A stretch of DNA of 64,000 nucleotides. Source: Antedon mediterranea (Eukaryota; Echinodermata; Crinoidea; Comatulida; Antedonidae). Positions 11,090 through 22,200 of this stretch are shown here, piece by piece. Within the stretch, counting starts at the first letter, position 1, and each line of letters opens with the position of its first letter. The translations under genes and the position numbers were made by a program. The notes below the pieces were generated by a model, which saw only the letters and a program-made list of their open reading frames with translations, was not told the DNA's origin and did no database searches. Location of the stretch: positions 1 through 64,000 of the forward strand of contig NC_092679.1 in NCBI RefSeq assembly GCF_964355755.1. The letters run 5' to 3'.

Positions 11090-11950
11090 CGCCGTGGCGA
11101 AAGATACGGTACCGTATCATAACTTCCGTTTACTAAAGGTACGGTAAAATTGCATTACGTCATAATCAGCCAATGGGGTGCTGGTAAGTGTGTGACGTCA
11201 TCGTATAAGGACTTTGCATTTTTTTTCACATCGCGTCCGTAGAGAATGCCTATCGGCGGCGCCAGGCTGCATGGATGTGTGCGCTGATGATTCTGTGACT
11301 CAGCCTCAGGGCTAGACCTAGTAATGTTGAATCCAGAATCGTCGATGCTGTAGTAATAGAGCAAGATCATGTGGTTGGTGGACGTTACATAAAGCGTTTT
11401 AATCATGCACTCAATCTCAAATATTATTTCATTATACAACATTAAACACTACACTACAGTAGAAATATGTTGATAACCAAATTAGAAGTAAAGAAATTAT
11501 AATTTAATGTTGGAAATTGTGTTGCGTCTAGTTCATTCATCCATAGGCCTATAGTTTCTATGAGGATTTTTATTCCAAATAGCCTTATTTAGGCCTATAT
11601 TTTTTAATAAACTTTGTTTACAGATGGTGACCATAAACAAAAAGCAAATGCGGACAATAAAGGGGCCCTCAAATACTATGATTTAGACAATAGGCCTAGC
11701 CCCAGGTCTTAATCACAGAAATCAGCACACACATGCAGCTGGCCCCAGTCTGGCAAACAAACTCATATACCGAGGCTAGCCTTAGCATGGTTATAGTACG
11801 TATGGTAGGCCTCTTTTGAAACGGTAAATTTCTGTATTCTATGTTAATCCGCCGGTTGATCACTGTTTTCGCGACTATGACGTAATGCAATTTTACTGTA
11901 CCTTTAGCAAACGGAAGTTAGGATACGGTACCGTATCTTTAGCCATGGCG
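11090..11950. mobile_element. 861-bp Mutator-like MITE with long terminal inverted repeats
   Basis: The element begins CGCCGTGGCGAAAGATACGG and ends in the inverse, taccgtatctttagccatggcg. The arms stay alignable for about 75-80 bp, through 'ttgcattacgtcat' on both sides, with a handful of mismatches. Each arm contains the palindrome gatacggtaccgtatc. Perfect 9-bp duplications flank it: ATAATTTAA at 11081-11089 and 11951-11959. Long arms plus 9-bp duplication are the hallmark of Mutator-like elements. The interior has no recognisable transposase. Confidence 0.85.
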
Positions 11951-11959
11951 ATAATTTAA

Positions 11960-14090
11960 TATAACGGAATTTGGTATAATCCAAATCATTTATTTCCCAC
12001 CTAATTGCTATAATGTAGCAGGCCAAATAAGACTAAGTTCTGATTGGCTACTTTTCTGTGCGTGTAATTTAACTACGCGCTAAATTCTGGTAAACAACTT
12101 ATCCAGGGACCTACTAGGTCTCTGGCACTCTTCGTTTTGATTCCAAGCGAGTGGGACGTACGGGAAGCTCTTGGACCATCCATCCCATGAATTGTATTTG
12201 TAATTGTCTCATATCTTGTATATAATCGGTAAGTTTTTACCAAGTATGAATAAAAGGGCCATACGGCTCATGAGAATTTAAACTACTTGTACTTTCATCA
12301 TTTATCTATTTACATTGTACGTGAAGCCGACGGAATATCACGGTCGCCGAACCTGACGCTACCTCTCATAAACCCTCTTTACCTAGCAATTATCTAATTT
12401 AGTGTACGTCGTATGTGTGTAGGCCTACGGCGAGCAGACTGAACGAGAGGAACCTGAGAACCTGATGATAGGCTAGCCTAGCGAGATTAAACTTCCCCTC
12501 TGTCCGTAGAATAAACTAAGGTTGGGGACTTTTCCGGTGGTCCGTTTATTAGAAGGAGCACACTCCTTCCGATAAGCCGAGCATCTGGTCTTTAACTTTA
12601 TAATAAATAACTAGGCTAGCCAGGCTCTAGGCCTAACGAACGAGGTTGCTACCGGGCTAGAAAAGGGACCCGAGAAACGCACGTACGTCGTAGTACGCAG
12701 TTGAGACAGGCGAGACGGAAAAACGTTACAATATTTATTTATTAACCGATTCACCACGATAAGCGCTTAAAGCGCTCAAAAGGTTAAAAGTCAAGGTCAT
12801 TGTAAACAAATTTTCAAAAAAAAAAAGTAAATCGAATTTACATGCGCAGTTTGCTGTGCATGAATCGGAACAACAAATTATACAAAATACTCACAACTTT
12901 TTTTTTAAAAATATGCTTCTAAATATATAAAAACAATTGTTGAAGTTAGTTTGAAAATAAAATTCGAAAATATAACCGTTTTTCGAAGCACGCTGTTCGA
13001 AACGCGACAGGCGCGTTGAATGAATCTAGGCCTAAACATACAACGTAAAATCGTCTAAAATCCATCTTTATTTCTAATAATCACTATTTTGAAGCTTGTA
13101 TACAATAAATGTATAATAAATAAAGATTATGTATCAGTTACAGTGTCTAAATCGTCATATTTCCATGTAAAAATGTGATTTTTCTACCGGAGAAAAGTCG
13201 TGAAGATGTCCTCACGAGGGCCGCGCCATATTGTTTACCTTTGATTGTAATATGAACCCTGACATGTCAGATGCATTATGGGCATGAAATATTTGTTCAA
13301 ACTCTGCGCAAAGGTCAGTTTATTGAAGCATAACTTTTGACAAACATTTTGATACCAAACTTGTTTTAATTTCATAAGTTTTCGACGCATTTTCGTCAAA
13401 TTTTCTGCAAGCTACACGTCTAAAACAGCGGACTAAGCTCCCGAGGGATGCCGGTGCGCGTGGGAATCGCGAATTCCAAGTCGCTTTCGGGATGTTTTTT
13501 TTAACATTCCCGGTGAACAAACAGCGGCGAGGACGCTCTCGGGGCGGCTCCCGATAGGCCTAGGCCCCATATGGTCATCGTCGGATGAGTCAGTCTACTA
13601 ATTTCTTCATAATTTCGAAACCGGTCATTCATAATGGTCAAGTTTGGTCTTATTTTGAAGAGAAGAAATAGGTTCTGATGAAGAGATGAGTTTTATTATG
13701 AAATATTTATTAATTTTTGTGCATTTGGTAGTCAAAGATAAATTACAAATTTTTAATAATTTTCCTAAAATATTTCTAAAATTTGCATAATCCATACTCC
13801 GCCAAAATAAATTGTAACACAAATTTGATAACATATTTGGAAATAAAATGTCCTTTGAATTATTTTTGTTTTTTAATTTTTTTAATGTCTGTGTTTAGAA
13901 AAAAAGTTAGGGTTAATTATATGACATATGCTTTTTGGGTCCCAGGGGAGCAAAATAAACTTAGGGGTCAATGGGTTAAGTAAGGTATAAAAACATCAAA
14001 TTCCAACCAGCAGCAAGAGCTGAAAAGGTTGGATTACAATCATAAACTGAGAAGTTAAATACATCATAGTATTGTATATACTGCACTAGG
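11960..14090. other. Mixed intergenic, partly CpG-rich; no gene proven
   Basis: 12020-12780 and 13180-13600 are richer in CpG than the surroundings and could hold promoters or first exons; one strong donor-like site (tcggtaagttttt) lies at about 12226. I found no exon with homology. 12015-12313 begins TGTA, ends TACA and has an AATAAA near its end, like a solo LTR, but shows no target duplication. Past 13600 the sequence is AT-rich. Confidence 0.35.
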
Positions 14091-14203
14091 TTGGAGTAAC
14101 GTAAGGCCATGTATCTGTACAACCATAAAGGAAATATATATTTCCTCCATGGTACTACATAACAACAGATACACAGATACATGGCTTGTTTACGTTACTC
14201 CAA
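14091..14203. repeat. 113-bp hairpin (small inverted-repeat element)
   Basis: TTGGAGTAACGTAAGGCCAT at the left is inverted at the right (atggcttgtttacgttactccaa). The arms continue through 'gtatctgt', and a central 'ggaaatatatatttcc' is itself palindromic. Probably a short MITE or its remnant. Confidence 0.7.
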
Positions 14204-14795
14204 CGTACCGGCGTGAATTAACGAACTGTACTGAATAATATTCATATGTATTTTTGGGGAAAAATAAATATTTACCAATATTCTCAAAGCATTATTGTAT
14301 TTATATCTATTACTTACGCCATTTTTCTGATGCAGATTTTGAAGATTTTAAACAGATAAATTGGTAAAATAAGCTTGACTATCTCCAGACAACTTCTCTT
14401 CTCTCTCTTTACCGCTTTGTGCGTAGCGCCACCAGCGGATTTTTTTAAAGTACTCACTCGCTGCTGCTAGAGAAGAGAGTGTGTGTGTAGCAGTAGTTTA
14501 TGATATGACACACCATTAATTGTGTAACATTTTTCAAGCAGAATCATGAATAATTATGGGATAGATTAGTATACAAATAACAATTAAATATTTTCTCCAT
14601 TCAAAAAATAGAAAACATTCATTTGTTTTATAAACAACGAATTATATTCAACTAATTTAATTATATATTAATTATATTATTAACACAACAGGCATAGAAA
14701 TAAATTCCAAACCGCCCGGTGATACACTGAAAATTATTTAATTAATTAATTTGAAACGATAAAGATGAGGAAATCTGTGAGAATGAGAAAAAGTC

Positions 14796-14868
14796 GCCCC
14801 AACCGAGATTCGAACTCGGACCGCCTGCTTGTGATATGCAGTTGCCCTAACCATTAGACCACTGGGGC
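14796..14868 (-). tRNA. tRNA-like sequence (probable tRNA-derived SINE head or tRNA pseudogene)
   Basis: On the minus strand the 73 bases fold with acceptor stem GCCCCAG/TTGGGGC (one G-T pair) and a perfect T arm CCGAG-ttcgaat-CTCGG. The A box is TGGTCTAATGG and the B box lies at AGTTCGAATCT. The anticodon arm is defective: CTGC pairs with GCAG around nine loop bases (ATATCACAA), so no clean 7-base loop and no reliable anticodon. Internal promoter boxes are intact, which fits a polymerase III-derived repeat. Confidence 0.6.
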
Positions 14869-14879
14869 TTTCATGGTAT

Positions 14880-16782
14880 TGTTCTTTAACTCGATTGGAT
14901 AACGACCCTTTAATTATATTATTATATATTATTAAACGTAGTTTATCAGATACTGTTAGTTCCTACAAATTTTTTCGAGAACTTTTCCAACTTTCGTAAG
15001 TCCTTGATTGACACCGGAGTGTTTAAAGTGATGTGAATAATATCCGGCGTGTTTTTAAAATGTATAATATTAAACGTCATAGCCTCCCAGTCTCTGTAAT
15101 CGATATCGATAGGTCGCAACTATTATATTATAGTACATCTTTGAAAAGATTGATCGGTTGAGATATAATTAACTGTTATATTTTAGTACATTAACCCATT
15201 ACCTGTGAAGACATGATTACGATCCTACAGTTGTTGCAGATATAATTAACTGCAATACTTTTTTATAGTACATTAACCCAATTACCTGCAGTTGAGAGAA
15301 TTAACTGTTATATTTTATTATACTGTAGTACATTAACCCAATTACCTGCAGTTGAGAGAATTAACTGTTATATTTTATTATACTGTAGTACATTTTACCC
15401 AATTACATGCGAAGACATTTGGTCACGATTCTACAGTTGCAGATCCTCTAAAGCTGTGTGGAACAACATCTTTCTAATAATATAATTCAAAATACACCAG
15501 CCCGGAAGTTTTCAACAAAAGTTTTCTCTTTATTTTTGCTGCTGGTGAGTGTGTGGGGAGGTAAAAGGGACTCCCATAGGTTTTTGTTTGTTTTCGGTAT
15601 ATCATAATTTTTTTTGTCTGTTTGTTAACTAATATACAAAATAATAAATGTTTATGAGTCGAGTTGGATGGTGAAGAAAATGCCAATAGTTGAAAGAGAT
15701 ACTATATAATGAGGCGGCGGCAGCCGAGTTAATGTAGACTTTATTCAACAAAAACGTAATCAAAGTAGGCCAATTATTTAATCATTTAGCAGCGTGTTTT
15801 AATAATACTTATACGGAAATTGTTAAGGCTTTTTGTTACTTTGTGCATGCAGCATAGCTTCATAAAACAAATCGATTCTAGAATATGCATGATATTGCGA
15901 TAACATGGACCACCGTAAGCCTTTGGACAATTTAATAGCAAATTTAATTAATAATTGTTATTTTCTCCGCAACTGGAATGTCCCTATAATAGTGACCGTC
16001 GAACCCCGGCCAATCCGCGATTTAGACAATTACTCGGTGATTGGTTGTAACTTGTGCATGATGTTGGTGGTAAAAAAACAGGATGGTAAAAATGATAATG
16101 AGGGCGCTGTGGAAGTCATTTGCAGCTGCTGAATGTTTGTGGTTTGTGTTTGGTGTTGTAATAATAATATAAAGTGAGTACTGTTAGGCCTAATAAATAA
16201 ATAAATATCATGATTGTTTAATCAATCATAAATACACAATGGAGAATGATCCATTTAAAAAGAATGTTCGCTTACTTAGATGTACTCGTAATGATGATGA
16301 ATCAAAGTACCTCTTGGTTGGTGTGGTACGTGTACGTAAACGGATCACGATAAACAAAGGTTTTCCGGCGGTCCGGCCTGGTGGGGTAGCGAGACGATTC
16401 GGCCCATTTAATATCGTCCACTCATTTATTAATGTTGAGCAATTTGAAATTGTGCAAGGATATTTCTCAAAGTTCCTGATTTTTTGTAAACATTTTTTCA
16501 TCTTACTCTTTTTTCCCTCTTTACTCACAGTTGACATTAATTGTTGATTGATACCACCAACAAGAGTCAAGAGGGATCTTTTTCTTAATTGTTGCCAGCC
16601 CATATTGCCATTATTGGTACCTAACCTAGCCTATAGGCCTAGTATGTTGCAGTCATCACAATGCCATTTGTTTGTGCATTCTTGCTTAGGCCTAGTTATT
16701 TTTTTTATTTCTGAGCTTACTTATGCCATGTTAACAATAACATTATAAATAATAAACATTATCTTTTCTATTAGATTTCAAG
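14880..16782. other. Intergenic with a small tandem repeat; two ORFs not supported
   Basis: 15170-15430 carries about four imperfect copies of a roughly 75-bp unit (attaactgttatattttagtacattaaccca...). ORFs at 15905-16132 (75 codons) and 16239-16547 (103 codons, plus strand) have no recognisable domain or flanking splice structure and are not called. The 3' part is the immediate upstream flank of FKBP2. Confidence 0.4.
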
Positions 16783-18107
16783 ATGAAAAATCTGCTATTT
16801 ACAATATTGTTGATCATCACATTACAACATGAAATTGCTGGCGATAAAAAAAAATTACAAATTGGAGTTAAAAAAAGAATTGGAAATTGTGAACGAAAGA
16901 GTAAAACTGGAGACTTATTACATATGCATTATACAGTAAGTGTATAATATAAACACTTGTTGTATTGATGTTGTATTACTTATAAAGTACACATATTAAC
17001 TAATTGATGTAACCTTTTAAAACAAAAATGGTTGTTAAAATCCTCCAGGGAATTGGCATTCTTTTACTTGGACAAATTTATGGTCAAATCAGTCCTATAC
17101 AGATTGTATTTACAGTATTCTATTAGTTTTCATCTACTTTGGTGCATAATCTTTTATGACTCTTTATTTTATTCATTTGGTCAGGAGTGGCAATAGCAAG
17201 AAACCCTGAGGGCGGTGCAGCTTAGATAAGCCATATTTTAGACTCGTCTCCCAGCTTAATATAGTGCTGCCAGTTTGCCACATTAATTTTCCCTCGAATT
17301 ACAAAGATAACTGAATTTTAATGTATATGTGTGGTTTTCTGCATTAAATTATAACAAAAAGGTTTACACACAATTTACGATATTTAAGCCATTGTACGAC
17401 CATCTGTGGTCATAATTTTCTAATTTTGTTTTCTTTAACTGAAAGGGGATTCTCCTCATATAGCCACCACGGAAAACTGCTTGTGACGTCACACTGTTAC
17501 CTATTGATAATGGATAGAGGACACTGTTGACCGAAAAAAACACTTGCCTCCCGTTTTTTTAACTTCAGATACAGAATCTATATAACTTTGTTACTTGTAC
17601 TAGTAAATATATGTACTTTATTTCAGGGAACATTAGAAGATGGAACAGAATTTGATAGCAGTATTCCAAGAAAACAACCTTTTACTTTTACATTGGGAAC
17701 GGGTCAAGTAATCAAAGGTTGGGACCAAGGTCTTCTTGGGTAAGTCTAAATAATACTCAATGCATTATAAATTTTAAATTATTTATACAACACAATTTAA
17801 TTTATTATTATGCAATGCTGATAAACATTTATGTACTTAGTTTTCTTGTTTCTCAGAATGTGTGTTGGTGAAAAAAGAAAACTTGTAATTCCATCTCATT
17901 TAGGCTATGGTGATAGAGGAGCTCCGCCAAAGATTCCAGGTAACAAATCATTCATGTAGATATTCATTCATTACAGATAATGTACAGTTTTGTTACTGTT
18001 TACAAACAACAAAGTATAACAAGTGACTTTTTCATCTCCATGTAGGTGGTGCAACTCTCATCTTTGAAGTCGAGCTTCTCAAGATTGAAGGCAAAGGAGA
18101 ACTATGA
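16783..18107 (+). CDS. FKBP2: FKBP2: ER-luminal FK506-binding peptidyl-prolyl isomerase
   Basis: Peptidyl-prolyl cis-trans isomerase of the FKBP fold acting in the ER lumen. Four exons (16783-16935, 17627-17739, 17857-17939, 18046-18107) splice with GT-AG sites and matching phases into 136 aa; human FKBP2 is about 142. Residues 1-20 are a signal peptide ([20 protein letters not shown]). The FKBP domain follows: [17 protein letters not shown], then the core block [20 protein letters not shown], then [20 protein letters not shown]. The C-terminus KGEL takes the place of the RTEL retrieval signal of human FKBP2, so ER retention is expected but the signal is a variant. AATAAA lies 155 bases after the stop. 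The gene converges on EXO1, separated by a 48-bp minisatellite. Confidence 0.96.
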
Positions 18108-18261
18108 AACATTTATCCTAGTCAGAGGGTCTAAGTTTGTTGTATTTTATTCATTTTAAACCCAGAAGTTGCTTTTATTTTAGGACATACAGTACTGTAG
18201 TATGATGTGCATGAACTTTTTTCATATACCTGTACTGTAATATTGATTTTTGTGAAATTGA

Positions 18262-18267
18262 AATAAA
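18262..18267 (+). terminator. Polyadenylation signal of FKBP2 (AATAAA)
   Basis: Canonical hexamer 155 bases after the FKBP2 stop codon, the first on this strand downstream of the gene. Confidence 0.7.
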
Positions 18268-18613
18268 ATGTCATCAAAGCCGTAATAAAATTGTGTTTTT
18301 AATTAATACTGTATAAAACATTTATAAAAATCTAAAATCTAGATAAAATACTCATCATTCAATTAATAAACGCATACATATTAAGCTACTAAATGTGTTG
18401 TATATATTTAAAATGTGGTTAAAATTCAAGGTACCTGACATAACATTAATGTTGCCCCAGACTAGAGCGCACCATCAACATGTCTACGATGAAACATCTT
18501 ATTTACTTAAATGTACTCCATCTATTCCTTGAATCTCAAACCTGCCGTACATTCTGGTTTAGAATTGACAGGTGATAAAGGCAGTTTGGTTTCTACATAT
18601 CTGTAATGATGCG

Positions 18614-19092
18614 AATAAATCTACAGCATTAATACAAAAACAAAAATAGATAATGCATGTGAGTAAATCTACAGCATTAATACAAAAACAAAAATAGATA
18701 ATGCATGTGAGTAAATCTACAGCATTAATACAAAAACAAAAATAGATAATGCATGTGAGTAAATCTACAGCATTAATACAAAAACAAAAATAGATAATGC
18801 ATGTGAGTAAATCTACAGCATTAATACAAAAACAAAAATAGATAATGCATGTGAGTAAATCTACAGCATTAATACAAAAACAAAAATAGATAATGCATGT
18901 GAGTAAATCTACAGCATTAATACAAAAACAAAAATAGATAATGCATGTGAGTAAATCTACAGCATTAATACAAAAACAAAAATAGATAATGCATTTGAGT
19001 AAATCTACAGCATTAATACAAAAACAAAAATAGATAATGCATGTGAGTAAATCTACAGCATTAATACAAAAACAATAATAGATAATGCATTT
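18614..19092. repeat. 48-bp minisatellite, about ten near-identical copies
   Basis: Unit gtgagtaaatctacagcatt...gataatgcat, 48 bp, with only a few substitutions across copies. Because 48 is divisible by three, the minus strand shows a 182-codon repetitive frame, which I reject as a protein. It sits between the 3' ends of FKBP2 and EXO1. Confidence 0.95.
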
Positions 19093-19228
19093 GGAAATAC
19101 TGTACATAATATTAATTTAAACAATTATTATTCAAGGTATTCAAATTAATGAACACCTAGAAATTGCTATATTCTCTATACAGTATTTGACTAAATACTG
19201 TAATGTCAGTAACTCTATTCATTTAAAC

Positions 19229-22200
19229 TTACATTTTGTTTGTGGTGGCAAAGAATTTTGTCATCTTGTTTTGTCGTAAAATGTTTTCATTACTGGCTTT
19301 TCTTTTTTTACTGTTATGTCGTGTTAATCCCACATTCTTTGATCGTCCTATGTGATTGGAAAGCCCTTAAAAGTAATCAGTTGAAAACATAAATATTCTT
19401 GGTTTCCAGTCTTAATGCAGTATTGTATGTGATCTTTCTGAACCCACTGTTATAAATGAATTGTAATTTAATAAAGTTAATAATAGAATATTTCATACTT
19501 AAGTTAGCTGCAGGAGGAGCTGATCTTCCTAGACTTAGCCCACATCTTACCTAAATAAAAGAAAAATAAAACAGTAAAAACATTAACAATGGACCTGTAA
19601 ATTAGATTAATTTATAGGTCCATGCACTAAACATTACAGATGACAGAAAAGCTGATGCAAGAATCACCTTATTTGGTTTCATTGTTGAGGTATGTAATGA
19701 ATTACTGGTATCACCATCTGCATTCTTTAACAAGTAAGAACTATTATTTTCCTGAATTACCATTTTACTTGTATTGTTGAATTCAGGTAGCCTTGACTCA
19801 CTTGATGCCAGAATCATGGTGTTCAGTTTGGAAGTGCTACCAGGCTGGAATTCTGGACATGAGTTTATATAAAAGTGTTGTAGAGACTGATTTTGTTGAG
19901 AAAAGTTTTGTTGTGAATGACTTGGAGAAATCAAGTACTGTGTTGAATTCACTTCTGTCTGACTTTCCGATGTGCAGTCATGTTGTGATTGACTCGGATG
20001 CATCGATGACACCTCATCACCATCAATGCTATATAAATTGCTAATCTGAGAGAGTTTAATTGATTCCTGAGATAGGTCATCACAGTTATCATCACAAGCA
20101 TGTTTGTGAGTCATACTACTACTACTGACATTGCATGGTGTTTCTAAATCAGAATTTCTCTTGGAGGAACTCCGAAAGCTTTCAATGCTTGAACTCTGTC
20201 CTATACAACATTCAAAGATTCCTTTATTACTGTTGGCACTTGTTTTCCAAGAAAAAGCACCAGTTCTTGAAGCACCTCTTGTTTTTAAAGGCACTTTTAA
20301 TTCTAATGTATTTTGTTCCTTTTGTGAACTCCTGTTCTCCTCCTTCAAATTAGTTTCTAGCATATCAACTTGTAATTTATTTGGGGTCAAAGATGATGAC
20401 CTTTTAAACTTTTGGAGATGTGAATGAACTGATAGGTCAGATACTGGTAAATCATCATCTTGGTCATTTTGTATTTCATTTTGTAGATCATCTAATTCAG
20501 CTAATAATATTGAATTATTTTTGGATTTATCTCTTTCATCTTCTGAATTGTCTAAGGTGGATATTGGTTCAGATGAAAAAAATCTTAAAAGAAAAATGGA
20601 CACATCATAAAAATCTTTGTACATAGAATCATAGAAAAATGATAATAAGCTAACTTCTCATTCAAAATACCTGCTGTTTTGAGTTGCACCTTGATTTATA
20701 AGATCTGTGCGTTCTTTTGATGAGAATCTGTGAATCACAAATTTGTTCCGTCTTATTTTGGGTTTCTGGTTAGATTGAGTGGCAGATTCTTTTTCCAATT
20801 CCTTTTCAGGAGTTTCTGGAATAACTTCCTCCTCCAATTTTGGAGGCGAACCATACATCAATGCAAGATCTTGTTCACATTCCAAGGATACACTTTCTAT
20901 TAAAAATTATACATTCCAATCAAAACATCTTATTAAACCATAAATCATTTTTCTATCAAAAATTCATATCTGAAATATACTCTTTGTACCCAATACTGTT
21001 GTCAAGGTTACCATGCAAATAATGGCAACAGCCAATAAGAAAGCAGAACATTTTGATACAAGGTTTTGATACTAAAATCATAGTGGATTCCTAGAAAAGA
21101 CCATGGCAAGACCTTCAAAATCTAGAATTTGTATCATATTTAATGTTATTACTGGAAAATGAGGCATTTTTCCAATTCATTACAGTTACTTACAAGCACT
21201 AAACACAAATGTCCTGTAAAATTATATTTTGTGGAGGTACAAGGCTCACAGAATGGCAACCAAGAAATGGTAAAAAGGAGGAGAGGAAGACAAAATAAAC
21301 CTACACTGTAGCCTAGACCAGAATGAAAATTGCTCACCCAAAAATGGATGAAAAAAGTCTGATGATGATGAGGTTACAAAACAATAAGTAATCATTGCGA
21401 TTCATTGACTCACCCTCTATATACTTTTTCTCACTCATCTTAAATACAGGTAATTTTACTGTCATTTGTTTGCTCTTTGTTGACCTTTGTTGTAATTCAA
21501 GATGGTCACCTGATCCACACTTCAATCTTGGTTTATACTTGTTATGCCAAATACTTAATAGATGGTGTGGTGTCTTGGGATCAAATGGCTAAACAAAAAC
21601 AATTGAAGTTATGATTGTGCATTTTAATTTGTTGAATCGTAACTGGAGTTTAAAGGTGCTGTTTGTTTGTTTGCACTAATACACCAATATCATATAATTA
21701 ATACAATACCTTATTTGATTGTGGCACATAGTGAGCAACTTTGCACCCAGTGTTGACATTCAAATTGCCTAATGCCATTTCATAGGCAACCCTATTATCA
21801 ATGTATCTGATTACCTACATGTAAGGAGCATATCAACTAGTTTAAAGACATATTGTCCCCCTTTTTCACAATTTTTGTTTTCTTCTCTGTGGAAGTTATA
21901 ACTTTATTAAAACTACAAAATGGCCTATTCACAGTTTGATTAATCTTCATTTTTCATTTTTTTGGGGGGGACAGTAATCTTTAAATATAAAATTCATGTA
22001 ATAAAAATTAAGACTAGTCTACTTATTAAAATTGTATAGTGCTACATTGTATTTAATTTGCAAATTGTTAAATAAAGGATACTTTCCAGCATATGAGATG
22101 TCACCAGGTTGTATTTCAGGTGGATATGGATTCAAGGGAACTAGTTTACGAGTTAATGGGTCAAATACCAGCTGATGCAAGAATGTGTTATTGGCTTGAT

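Noticed and set aside
12015-12313. Solo LTR of a retrotransposon (TGTA...TACA with AATAAA)
   Set aside because: No matching target duplication, no second copy in the window and no convincing primer-binding site.
14796-14868. Functional tRNA gene
   Set aside because: Anticodon arm has only four pairs and a nine-base loop, so no anticodon can be read; kept as tRNA-like.
15905-16547. Two plus-strand ORFs upstream of FKBP2 (75 and 103 codons)
   Set aside because: No domain, no splice link to FKBP2, and the opposite strand is open over the same stretch.
18559-19107. 182-codon ORF of 16-residue repeats
   Set aside because: Product of a 48-bp minisatellite between two converging genes; changes between copies show no codon bias.
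19793-20626. Plus-strand ORFs of 68-98 codons
   Set aside because: Antisense shadows of the large EXO1 exon.
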